Origin: Terriglobales bacterium
Lineage (GTDB): Bacteria > Acidobacteriota > Terriglobia > Terriglobales > Acidobacteriaceae
Reading direction: 5' to 3'
NCBI GenBank assembly: GCA_035487355.1
Contig: DATHMF010000046.1
Coordinates: 1-33,410, forward strand
DNA: 33,410 nucleotides
The translations under genes were made by a program, and so were the position numbers. The notes under the pieces are model-generated. The model worked only from the letters and a program-made list of their open reading frames with translations. It was not told where the DNA came from and made no database searches. Of the stretch, positions 23,804 to 32,600 are shown in pieces. How positions within the stretch are numbered: position 1 is the stretch's first letter; every line of letters begins with the position of its first letter.

Positions 23804-24835
23804 ATGTTTCTGCAACAACTTGGTTGGAACGACTTTTTTACAAAACAACTGTTCGATGGTATTCCCGGCCGCGTTGCTTCTTCGAACCGCGAACACTTTC
23901 TGATTTGGACCGAGGATGGCGAAATTGAAGCAAGTGTCAGTGGACGTCTTCGGCATTCTTCTTCTGAGTGGCCTTGTGTGGGTGACTGGGTAGTGCTGCG
24001 CGAGACCGCACCTGTGATTGACAGGGTATTGGATCGTAAAACGAAACTTTCTCGCAAGCAGCCCGGGAAACAGGTGCGCGAACAGGTGCTGGCTGCAAAT
24101 GTAGACGTTCTGTTTATCGTGAGCGGCCTGGATCGCGACTACAATCCTCGCCGCATCGAGCGTTACCTGGTGCTGGCGCGTGAAAGTGGGGCGCGCACTG
24201 TAATTCTTTTGAACAAAGCAGACCTGGCGGAGGAGCTTGCCCTCAATCTGGATCGCATCTTGTGCGAAACCGGGCGCCTGGCCCCGGGCGCTCCCGTGCT
24301 CGCGTTGAGTGCTTTATCGGGAGACGGTTTGCAGGCCCTGCCCACCTTCCTCGCTCCTGGAGAAACAGCCGCCTTGATCGGATCATCGGGCGTGGGAAAA
24401 TCCACGATTCTGAATCGCCTATTGGGCCAAGAACGGCAGCGCACGCATGTTGTACGCGCTGCCGATGATCGTGGCAGACACACGACCACGAGCCGCGAGC
24501 TGTTCGTCATGCCTGGCGGCTGGTTGCTGATGGATTTGCCCGGCTTGCGTGAGCTGCAGCTCTGGGCTGATCCTGAGCAGGTTGATGGCAGCTTTGGCGA
24601 TATCCAGGAGCTGGCCAGGCATTGCCGCTTCCGTGACTGCACGCATACCCGCGAGCCAGGCTGTGCCGTGCAAAGTGCTGAACTGGATTCGGGACACCTC
24701 GCCAACTATCGCAAGCTGCAACGCGAACTGGCCTATCTTGACCGGAAATCCGACGTCAGGGTGGAGCGAGAAGAGCGTAGTCGTTGGAAGGCAATCGAAA
24801 GGGCCCTGCGCCGCCATCCCAAGCGCGGGGCTTGA
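23804..24835 (+). CDS. rsgA: Ribosome small-subunit-dependent GTPase RsgA
   Basis: RsgA is a circularly permuted GTPase that checks late 30S ribosome assembly. In order: an OB-fold domain (about 15-80, with GRVASSNREHFLIW), G4 as LNKADL (136-141), G5 as SALSGDG (169-175), the P-loop GSSGVGKST (193-201), the switch with Thr-rich HTTTSRE (226-232), G3 as DLPGL (244-248), and a zinc finger with Cys274, Cys279, His281 and Cys287 in CRFRDCTHTREPGC. The permuted order G4-G5-G1-G3 is diagnostic. The start at 23804 follows AGAGAGGA by eight bases; a TTG-initiated extension to 23729 is in frame but not family-like. At 343 residues it is of normal length. Confidence 0.95.
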   Translation: MFLQQLGWNDFFTKQLFDGIPGRVASSNREHFLIWTEDGEIEASVSGRLRHSSSEWPCVGDWVVLRETAPVIDRVLDRKTKLSRKQPGKQVREQVLAANVDVLFIVSGLDRDYNPRRIERYLVLARESGARTVILLNKADLAEELALNLDRILCETGRLAPGAPVLALSALSGDGLQALPTFLAPGETAALIGSSGVGKSTILNRLLGQERQRTHVVRAADDRGRHTTTSRELFVMPGGWLLMDLPGLRELQLWADPEQVDGSFGDIQELARHCRFRDCTHTREPGCAVQSAELDSGHLANYRKLQRELAYLDRKSDVRVEREERSRWKAIERALRRHPKRGA

Positions 24836-24883
24836 GCCCGGGAAAAAGGGAACTTTCTCTCTGGTGACGGAGTCAGAAACAGT

Positions 24884-26233
24884 ATGTATATACCCCTCGT
24901 GGGGCGAATCGGTATTCTCATTATTCTCGGAGGCTTTGCCATTGATTTTGCGTTGTGGCTTCGTCCTGAGGACGCCGGTGCGGGGCCCTTTTGGTGGGGC
25001 CCTTTTTCCACAGTACTGCTTCCTGCGGGAATATTTTTGCTGCTTATCTCGGTCATCGGGCTGACGAAGAAAACAAGCAGCAAAGCAGACAATAATTTAA
25101 CCTTGTCGAAATCACAATCGGAAGGGTTGAAACCCAGGCCTGTGTCGCCTGCTTCGACCCTACACCAGCCGGGCAGGTTCATGTCTGTTTTTGCTTCACC
25201 TCTCGTGTTATTGGCAATCGCACTCATCTTTTTAGGCGTTGTCTTTTATACCGGCAGCTACTACTGGATGACTACGCGCACATTCGTTCCGCTGGAAATG
25301 CCCGTCTCACTGTCACGCGGGCATATCAGAACTGGTAATTTCTACATCAACTTGAAAGAACGGTATGAGGTTGACCTTGCTGTTGATTATCCGTTTTATG
25401 AAAATCCCGCTTGCCAGTTGAACGCGCCCAATTCGGTACTCAAGACAAATCTTGTTGTTTTCCGAAATGGTCAGGTGCTTAATGAAACAAACGGTTCCGA
25501 TTACTATTCTCTGGGCTCTTTTTTCGCCGAAAAACGAGGATCTTACAACCTTGATATAGAGGTGCTGTCTGACGCCAGTTGCCTCAATGCACGCCATCCT
25601 CAAGTCCTGGTTGAAACCAGTTGGTATGCCTATGACTCATACACGACCAAATACAAGATCATCCATTGGTTTGGGTTGGTACTGGTAGCCGCCGGGCTGA
25701 TTGGGCTCAACCGTTCAGACATCGGACTACTCGCCAGAGAGATGTTGTCGGCAGATAAGTTCGTGATTTTGGAAGGCCCCCATTCTGGTTCCTACAAACC
25801 ACGCCGGGAGCTTGCTGTTAACAAACTAATTTCCGCCATACCCTCCTTCGGTCTTTTGTTTGCGATAGTCCTTTTGCTGATCTCATGCTGGGTATTTTTC
25901 ATGGATACAATACTTCACACATCACCAACTGGATTCTGGGTTTCGGTCCCCGGGCAGTCTCCAGCAGCAACTGCCCAAGTGCCATTGGAGGGCAAAATAG
26001 TATTTCGGATCGATGCACAGAATCACTGGTATCTGAACTCAAAAGAAATTTCACCTGCCGAGCTGCCCGGCGCCATAAAAAAAGCTCTGGCCCAACGTCC
26101 GGACTGGGTCGTCTATTTCGAAGCGTCCCGACAGATAGATTACAAAGACGCGGTCTCTGCGATGAACGCGATTCGCAACGCTCATGCACAGATTGTTCTT
26201 ATAACACCACGCATGAAAGCTGATACACCATAA
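24884..26233 (+). CDS. Multi-span membrane protein with C-terminal ExbD/TolR-like domain
   Basis: The 449-residue protein has helices at about 7-26, 41-60 and 104-127, a 130-residue beta-rich extracytoplasmic domain (131-258, with Cys177 and Cys233), a helix at 259-276, a cytoplasmic segment, a helix at 318-340, and a final periplasmic domain. The last part (KIVFRIDAQNHWYLNSKEIS to RNAHAQIVLITPRMK, 371-445) matches ExbD/TolR: the YLN-K strand, the helix with Glu-Leu, and the RPDWVVYFEAS strand. RRELAVNKLISAIPSFGLLF stands where ExbD has EINVTPLIDVLL, but the essential membrane Asp is replaced (Ser at 317 by this alignment). It thus seems a proton-uncoupled relative. No ExbB/TolQ partner is nearby. 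The first half is unrecognised. Confidence 0.72.
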   Translation: MYIPLVGRIGILIILGGFAIDFALWLRPEDAGAGPFWWGPFSTVLLPAGIFLLLISVIGLTKKTSSKADNNLTLSKSQSEGLKPRPVSPASTLHQPGRFMSVFASPLVLLAIALIFLGVVFYTGSYYWMTTRTFVPLEMPVSLSRGHIRTGNFYINLKERYEVDLAVDYPFYENPACQLNAPNSVLKTNLVVFRNGQVLNETNGSDYYSLGSFFAEKRGSYNLDIEVLSDASCLNARHPQVLVETSWYAYDSYTTKYKIIHWFGLVLVAAGLIGLNRSDIGLLAREMLSADKFVILEGPHSGSYKPRRELAVNKLISAIPSFGLLFAIVLLLISCWVFFMDTILHTSPTGFWVSVPGQSPAATAQVPLEGKIVFRIDAQNHWYLNSKEISPAELPGAIKKALAQRPDWVVYFEASRQIDYKDAVSAMNAIRNAHAQIVLITPRMKADTP

Positions 26234-26572
26234 GCCTTCCGCAAAACAGTCCTGTATTGCGGAGACAGGGGAAAGGAGGGTCTGCACCTCAGCCCTTGCG
26301 GAAGCCGGTTTATTTCCAAGCATCTATTCCAAGTCTGATAAGTGGTATCAAAGTGATATCAAATTGTTACTTTCTCAGGGTTTCTATGTCATCATTAGCC
26401 CTGAAGGTGTGTTTAGAACAAGGGCGAGCAAAGTGAGCGCCGAGTCGCGCGCGCATAGCGCGAGGGCTGGGTTCCCAGCAGTCCCCGTGGTTGGCTTGAT
26501 GGGGGGCAAGACGGCGCAGCACCCCGAGCGGAGTCGAGGGGTTTGCCGAGCCCTTAGAACGAAGCAGCATTC
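26234..26572. other. Non-coding stretch with palindromes and a short direct repeat
   Basis: No gene is supported here. It contains an 11-bp tandem pair (GTGGTATCAAA at 26342-26352, GTGATATCAAA at 26353-26363), a short hairpin GCTGGGTTCCCAGC (26466-26479), a CCCCGAGCGGAGTCGAGGGG segment (about 26521-26540) of a type often seen as intergenic repeat, and a palindrome GCATTCCAGAATGC at about 26568-26581. An open frame across 26364-26606 consists of repeat text and has no ribosome-binding site. Confidence 0.5.
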
Positions 26573-26766
26573 CAGAATGCGGGGCTTTGGCCCATCTGGT
26601 CTTTGAAAACTCGTTACCTGTAAATCGAAGGGTGGCCTTGGGGTGAGCCGCTGCGGCGTAGCAGATGACTGCCCGGCAACTGCTCAGCTAGTGGGCGCTA
26701 GTGGGTACATATGTTATTTAATTTCAATGAGTTAACAATGAAATTGATTGTTCTGCAAGTACCCCC
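26573..26766. repeat. ~195-bp repeat, copy 1
   Basis: This 194-base block begins CAGAATGCGGGGCTT and ends CTGCAAGTACCCCC. It is repeated, diverged, at 26777-26975. Best conserved parts are CTTTGAAAACTCGTT, CTCAGCTAGTGGGCGC, TTAATTTCAATGAGTTAAC and CTGCAAGTACCCCC. Near the end GGGTAC (26703-26708) could pair with GTACCC (26759-26764), enclosing an inner TCAAT/ATTGA pairing around GTTAAC. Confidence 0.85.
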
Positions 26767-26776
26767 GCCCACTCAC

Positions 26777-26975
26777 CAGAATGTGGGGCTTGGGTCCATC
26801 TGGTTCTTTGAAAACTCGTTGCCCTATGGATCGAGAAAGGTCGGATTGAGGTGAGCTACGACGGCGTAACCGATAACCGCCTGACGACTACTCAGCTAGT
26901 GGGCGCGATTGGGAACATATGTCACTTAATTTCAATGAGTTAACGATGAGATTGACTGCTCTGCAAGTACCCCCT
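26777..26975. repeat. ~195-bp repeat, copy 2
   Basis: This 199-base block begins CAGAATGTGGGGCTT and ends CTGCAAGTACCCCC, in direct orientation with copy 1 after a 10-base spacer. Roughly three quarters of positions agree by eye, with two or three small gaps. The terminal stem is weaker here (GGGAAC against GTACCC), while the inner TCAAT/ATTGA pairing is kept. It ends about 70 bases before lepA. Confidence 0.85.
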
Positions 26976-27046
26976 TTTTCTTGCCACTACATGAACTCCG
27001 TCTCAGTTCCTTCGTCGGATGCTAGAATCAAGAATTACCTGCCTGC

Positions 27047-28852
27047 ATGGATCGCGCACACATACGCAACTTTGCCATCATCGCGCACATTGATCATGGC
27101 AAATCGACCCTCTCCGACCGGCTCCTGGAGCTGACGGGATCGCTTTCGGCGCGCGAGATGCAGGCCCAGGTGCTCGACGCCATGGACCTGGAGCGCGAGC
27201 GCGGCATCACCATCAAGGCCCACGCCGTGCGCATGAAGTACACGGCGAAAGACGGGCAGGAATATCAGCTCAACCTGATTGATACCCCCGGCCACGTGGA
27301 TTTTTCATACGAAGTTTCGCGCGCGCTGGCCTCCTGCGAAGGCGCGCTGTTAATCGTGGATGCCTCCCAGGGCGTCGAGGCCCAGACTCTGGCCAACGCA
27401 TATCTCGCCGTCAACAACGGACTCGAGATCATCCCCGTCATCAACAAGATTGATCTTCCCAGCGCCGACATCGAGCGCTCCAAAGAGATGATCGAGCAGG
27501 CCATCGGACTCGATGCCTCGCAGGCCATACCCATCTCCGCCAAGACTGGGGAGGGAGTACCCGAGGTTCTGGAAGCCATCGTCAAACGTCTGCCTCCACC
27601 CAAGGGCTCGCCTAACTCGCATCTTCAGGCGTTGATCTTCGATTCCTGGTTTGATTCTTACCGCGGGGTCATTGTGCTGGTGCGCGTTTTTCAAGGAACA
27701 TTGAAGCGCGGACAAAAGGTTCGCCTGTGGTGGAACGGAAAAACCTTCGATGTGGAGACTCTGGGCGTGCTCACTCCAAAACCCGTAGAGATCGAGGAAC
27801 TGGTCGCCGGCGAGGTCGGTTTCATCATCGCCAACATCAAGAACGTTGCCGATAGTAAGATCGGCGACACCATCACGGATGAATCCCGTCCCGCGATCGA
27901 ACCCCTCTCCGGATTCCAGGAAATCAAGCCCATGGTCTTCGCCGGGCTCTACACGGTTGAAGCACACGAGCACACCCAACTGCGTGAAGCCTTGGAGAAA
28001 CTGCGCCTGAATGACTCTTCGTTTTTCTTTGAGCCGGAAAGCTCCGTCGCTCTGGGCTTCGGCTTCCGTTGCGGCTTCCTCGGTTTGCTGCACATGGAAA
28101 TCATCCAGGAGCGCCTGGAGCGCGAGTTCAATCTTGCTCTTATCACCACCGCTCCCGGCGTGCGCTTTCGGGTCACCAAGACCGACGGCGCGGTGATTGA
28201 AATCGATAATCCCTCGCGCTGGCCCGGCACCAGCGAAATTGCCAAGGTGGAAGAGCCCATCATCATGGCCACCATCCTGACCAACGAAGAGTTTGTCGGC
28301 AACATTCTGAAGCTGGTCGAGGAAAAACGCGGCAAGCAGAAGGGATTCGAATACGTCAGCTCCACGCGCGTCATGCTGACCTACGAGCTGCCGCTGAATG
28401 AAATCGTGCTCGATTTCTATGACCGCCTGAAATCCGTCTCGCGCGGATACGCCTCGCTCGATTACCACCTCTCCGGCTATTGGGAGTCGCCCATGGTGAA
28501 ACTCGATATCCTCGTGGCCGGCGATCCCGTGGATGCTCTCTCCCTCATCGTGCACAGCGAATTCGCCTACGAGCGCGGCAAGGCGCTGGTCGCCAAGATG
28601 CGACAACTCATCCCGCGCCAGATGTTTGAAGTCGCCATCCAGGCCGCCATCGGAGGCAAGATCATCGCCCGCGAAACCGTGGCCGCCATCCGCAAAAACG
28701 TGCTCGCTAAATGCTACGGCGGCGATATCAGCCGGAAGCGCAAGCTGCTGGAGAAACAAAAAGAAGGCAAACGCCGCATGAAGCGCGTCGGCAAAGTGGA
28801 TATTCCCCAGGAAGCCTTCCTGGCCGTCCTGCGGGTGAACGAAGAATCCTAG
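27047..28852 (+). CDS. lepA: Translation factor LepA (EF4)
   Basis: LepA is a ribosome-binding GTPase related to EF-G; it affects translation initiation and elongation under stress. The 601-residue length is standard. G1 is AHIDHGKST near the N-terminus, the switch [16 protein letters not shown]3 as [13 protein letters not shown]4 as NKIDLPSAD, and G5 as SAKTGEG. The EF-G-like domains II, III and V follow, with the LepA-specific C-terminal domain ([41 protein letters not shown]) where the basic tail binds RNA. No strong ribosome-binding site precedes the ATG. A TAGAAT about 20 bases upstream is a possible -10. It converges on the zinc-ribbon gene. Confidence 0.97.
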   Translation: MDRAHIRNFAIIAHIDHGKSTLSDRLLELTGSLSAREMQAQVLDAMDLERERGITIKAHAVRMKYTAKDGQEYQLNLIDTPGHVDFSYEVSRALASCEGALLIVDASQGVEAQTLANAYLAVNNGLEIIPVINKIDLPSADIERSKEMIEQAIGLDASQAIPISAKTGEGVPEVLEAIVKRLPPPKGSPNSHLQALIFDSWFDSYRGVIVLVRVFQGTLKRGQKVRLWWNGKTFDVETLGVLTPKPVEIEELVAGEVGFIIANIKNVADSKIGDTITDESRPAIEPLSGFQEIKPMVFAGLYTVEAHEHTQLREALEKLRLNDSSFFFEPESSVALGFGFRCGFLGLLHMEIIQERLEREFNLALITTAPGVRFRVTKTDGAVIEIDNPSRWPGTSEIAKVEEPIIMATILTNEEFVGNILKLVEEKRGKQKGFEYVSSTRVMLTYELPLNEIVLDFYDRLKSVSRGYASLDYHLSGYWESPMVKLDILVAGDPVDALSLIVHSEFAYERGKALVAKMRQLIPRQMFEVAIQAAIGGKIIARETVAAIRKNVLAKCYGGDISRKRKLLEKQKEGKRRMKRVGKVDIPQEAFLAVLRVNEES

Positions 28853-28853
28853 G

Positions 28854-28937
28854 GATTTACGATTGTCGATTTACGATTGTTGATTTACGAGTAAAGAGTT
28901 GTGACATTTGAAATTCGTAAATCGTAATTCGCAAATT
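28854..28937. repeat. Short-period repeat with inverted copy after lepA
   Basis: GATTTACGATTGTC, GATTTACGATTGTT and GATTTACGA follow each other with a 14-base period (28854-28890). An inverted version (TTCGTAAATCGTAATTCGCA at about 28914-28933) comes 23 bases later, so the whole can fold into a long hairpin. It begins one base after the lepA stop codon. A related fragment lies at 29539-29568. Confidence 0.8.
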
Positions 28938-29257
28938 GCTCTCACGCTGCCTTTTGTTTGTCTTCCGTGCCTCCGGTACCTTCGATTCCGTTTCGGAGGG
29001 GCGAAATCAGTATCTTCGCTGAGGTCAGGCGTTGCTTGTTCCAGACAAAACGCGAGCGCGTGATTGCAATCGGGACAGAAAGGTAGTTTCGTGCCGCGTA
29101 AGATCACTACCTCAACCGATTTCGTCTCGCGTGGATGAATCACCGTAAAAAGACCAGTTTCTCGCACAATCTCCCCAGAGCGATACACCGGTAATGCGGG
29201 AAATTGATAGGGACCGCTGTCATAATCAGTGTGGCTATCATTGACCGAACCGTTCAT
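28871..29257 (-). CDS. Small zinc-ribbon-like protein
   Basis: The 128-residue product has a central block of about 50 residues that looks like a family I have seen as uncharacterised: YRSGEIVRETGLFTVIH (25-41), ETKSVEVVILRGTKLPFCPDCNHALAF (44-70) with a CPDC metal-binding knuckle at 61-64. Only one CxxC is present, so the metal site would need other ligands (His41, His66 or Cys71 are candidates). The last ~20 residues (from about 108) are translated from the repeat DNA at 28871-28937 and are unlikely to be ancestral. The start at 29257 is set by GGAGG six bases upstream. A sigma-54-like promoter lies 56 bases further on. Confidence 0.72.
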   Translation of the reverse strand: MNGSVNDSHTDYDSGPYQFPALPVYRSGEIVRETGLFTVIHPRETKSVEVVILRGTKLPFCPDCNHALAFCLEQATPDLSEDTDFAPPKRNRRYRRHGRQTKGSVRAICELRFTNFKCHNSLLVNQQS

Positions 29258-29312
29258 GTATAACCTCCGGAACGAAGCGCCGCAACCCTGGCCCTCTAAC
29301 ACTAAGAACTAG

Positions 29313-29331
29313 TGCAAAAATCATGCCGAAG
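29313..29331 (-). promoter_or_regulatory. Candidate sigma-54 promoter for the zinc-ribbon gene
   Basis: On the minus strand TCGGCATGATTTTTGCA reads as a -24/-12 element: GG (29327-29326) and GC (29315-29314) are separated by exactly ten bases, with the preferred TTGCA at -12. The expected start point is about 45 bases before the ATG. The -24 box deviates from TGGCACG at two positions. No enhancer-binding protein gene is adjacent. Confidence 0.45.
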
Positions 29332-29612
29332 TAAGTAATTGAAAATTCATAAGTTAGAGTTCTTATTTCTGCCCAAGGGGTGACTTTCTGGGATGCCTAG
29401 GATGAAATTTTTACCGGGTGAATTATAAGCTGCCTAAAGAATGAGATTTTGCATTTCACAGTTTGGGGCTGGCGTATGGCATTCTCAGAGGAGTCTTTAC
29501 GACGAAGGAAAGCGCAACCACACCAGGAATAAAATTCTTAAATCGTACTTCTAAATCGCAAATCGTCCCTCCAAGAAACTGGCAACCGGTAACTGAGATC
29601 TGGCAACTGCCT
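29332..29612. repeat. Intergenic stretch with repeat fragments
   Basis: Most of this AT-rich region shows no gene. At 29539-29568 AAATCGTACTTCTAAATCGC then AAATCGTCCC recalls the AAATCGTAA text of 28854-28937, and at 29580-29611 CTGGCAACCGGTAACTG, then GATCTGGCAACTGCC, contains a doubled CTGGCAAC element. Both look like remains of dispersed intergenic repeats lying against the 3' end of the cyclic-di-GMP gene. Confidence 0.45.
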
Positions 29613-32600
29613 TCATTCCTCCGCCGTCACCGGCTTCAAACTTCGCATCTTGTGCAGGAAGGCCTTGACCACGGCAGGGTCATATTGTGTGCCGCTGAGT
29701 GCTTCGAGCTCTGCCAGTGCCTGGGCCGGGCCTTTGCGGGTGGCGTAGGTGCGCTCGCTGGTTTGTTGCACATAGGCTTCTGCTACAGCGATCAGGCGCG
29801 CTCCCAGTGGAATTTTCTCGCCGCGAAGCTTGTCGGGATACCCGCCGCCATCAAATTTTTCATGGTGGTGCCGGATCAGCGTAGCCACGCGCAGGCCGCC
29901 GGGAACCAGCTCTGCGATTCTCGCCCCCAGTACGGAGTGCTGCTGCACCTGGCGAAATTCATCGCGGCTCAATTTGCCGGCTTTGTTCAGAATGGATTCA
30001 GGCACCAGCACTTTCCCAATATCATGAACGCGCGCGGCGCGGGTCACATCCGCGAGTTCCTCTTCCGAAAGACCCATTTCATTTCCCACCATCTCCGCAT
30101 AATGGGCCACGGAGGCGCCGTGTCCGGCGGTGGCAACGTCGCGCGATTCCGCCGCCCGGTTCAGCATATTGATCGCTTCCAGCAATGCGTCCACGCCGCT
30201 GCCATCCACGATGGAATACGCCAACTGCTGCATGGTATCCACCAGCTCTTCCACCGCCTCCGGCCCAATGTTCTCGCGCTGTAAAAATAATTCAACGTAC
30301 TGGGTGACGGCGTTTTTGGGGGGCAGGGCCTCCGAGTCGGCAAAGTCCTGCGGAGTAGAGACGCGGTTGCCGCCGGCGCGTTTCGAAGTGTACATTCCCA
30401 AATCGGCAATGTGGAGAAGGTCATCCGTCGAACTGCCATGTGTTGGAAATGCGGCAACGCCGAAGCTGCCGGTGATCTGCCGTTCGTTGAGCATGGTGTC
30501 GGTGGCAATCCACAGGCGCAGGCGTTCACACAGGATTTGCGCTTGCTCCAGGCTGGTTTCCGGCATCAGGATCACAAATTCATCGCCGCCGTAGCGGGCC
30601 ACAATGTTCGACTGCCGCGATTTCTGTTCCAGGATTCTTCCCACCCGCGCCAGCACCAGGTCACCTTCCAGGTGTCCTTTGCTGTCGTTGACGCTCTTGA
30701 ATTTATCCAGATCAATCAGCACCACCGAAAACGGGCGCTTGGTGCGCCGCGCGCGCTTCCACTCCGATTGTAGGGCCTCGTTGAAAAAACGCCGCGTCTT
30801 AATGCCGGTCAATCCATCGGTGATGGATTGTTGCTGCATGTTCTTAAACACGAAAGCGTTGTGCAGCGCGGTTGCCAGCAGGTCAGCCAGCGTGCGCAGG
30901 ATCAGGACCTCTTGCTGCTCGAATGCATTTTCGCGCCCGCTCTCGACATTGAGCACCCCCAGGATCGTTTCTCCGTACGCAATGGGAATACACAGCACCG
31001 ACTTCGATTCCGGAAGAATGCCCAGCAGGCGGCCTTCGCCGATATTTTGCACCAGGGCCATCTCGTTGTTGCGTGCCACCCGGCCCAGGATTCCCACGCC
31101 CAGGGGAATGCGCCGTCCTACATTTTTTTCCGCACTGCCGGCTTCCGCCTGAATTTCAATTTCCTTGCGCGCGTAGGCCAGAATGCCAATCCCGATGTGG
31201 TCAAAGTGAAAATTCTTTTCGATTTCACCCACAATCTCCGCCATCATGGCCTCGGGTTCCTGGCTCGAGATTGCCGTGCGCGAGACGCTATTCAGAAATT
31301 CCAGGTAACGCGAGCGCCGCTGCTCTTCGGCAAAAAGACGGGCGTTGCTCACGGCCACGGCAACCTGTCCGGCGGCGGTTTTCAGCACGTTAAGGTCGCG
31401 CTCTTCGTACACGAACTCGCGCTCGTAGTTCAGGGCGGCCATCACACCCACGGCGCGTCCCATCATGAAGATGGGTACGCCGCACAGGCAGCGCGAACGC
31501 CGGCCCGTGGGCACGAGTCCCAGGCCCGAGCGCGTCTTTTCCATCTCTGAGCGCACCAGCAGCGGCTCCCCGGTTTGAATAATGAACTCCGTAATTCCGT
31601 TGGTGCAGCGTCGCGTCCGCTTGGGCAGCAGCTCGCCATCCACGACTTCCAGTTCAAAACGGATCTCATCGTCTTCCTGGAATGCGATGTAGAAGTTGCG
31701 CGTGTCGAACAGGCATCCCAACTCGCGCTGGATCGCCCGCAAGACTTCATCAGAATCAAGCTGCGAACTGACCACCTGGCCGATGTCAGTGAGCAGTTCA
31801 TACTCCTGCGTGCGGCGAATGGCCTGCTGCATGAGCACATAATTTTCCAGAGCCATGCTCAGTTGCTGCACAATCGCGGCCAGCAACCTGACCTGCAACC
31901 CGCTCAAGCCCGCGCGGTCGAGGTGCGGCGCCATCACCACGCCGAAGTTGTTCTCCTGCGTGCGCAGGCTGACAACCGTAAGTCCGAGGGACTTCTGTTT
32001 TTCGAGCATGCGGCATAGTTTTACGGCGCGAGGGTCGGCGGAATTTTCTTCCAGCAACGAGCCCAGACTCTTCTTGATCCACGGGCCTTCACAGGCCGCT
32101 GCTCGCTCCGCCAGGAAGTCTGCTGCGCCTTCTTCGTTCAACGTATTAAAAAAATCTGCCGTAAGCCCGTGCTGCACACTGGGCAGCACCCGCCGCCAAT
32201 CTTGTGCAATCCAAATCACCCCTTGCTGCGTGTGCATCGTCCTGAGTACCCGCTCCAGCACCTCCCCTATGGGCTCTTCGATTTCAGAGGCGTCCATCAG
32301 GCGGCGGTGGTCAAGCTGCAGGCGCGAGAAATCCAGCAAGCTCTCCCGTATGCGGCGGCGCTCATTCTCGTAGAGCGCCATGACCATCGCCAATGCCAGC
32401 AGCAGTAGCAGAATAAAAACCAGAAATTCCGAGTACCCGATGAAAAACGGAAGCAGTGAGACCTGGGAGTGCTCCAACATCAGAAGCACGGCCCATGCCA
32501 GCAGCGAAATACCGATCATCCGCAAGGGTGGCGAGTTGCGCTTGCGGCCGTAGGCAAAAAATCGCCAGCCTGAAATGGCCAACAGGAAAGCGATGCCCAG

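Noticed and set aside
26364..26606. 80-codon open frame in the non-coding stretch after the ExbD-like gene
   Set aside because: It consists of palindromic repeat text, has no ribosome-binding site and no protein-like composition.
26573..26975. Repeat pair as a CRISPR array
   Set aside because: Units are ~195 bp, only two, diverged along their length, with a 10-base spacer; this is not CRISPR structure.
27350..28759. 469-codon minus-strand open frame inside lepA
   Set aside because: High-GC coding DNA often leaves the complementary frame open; lepA is unmistakable and the opposite product resembles nothing.
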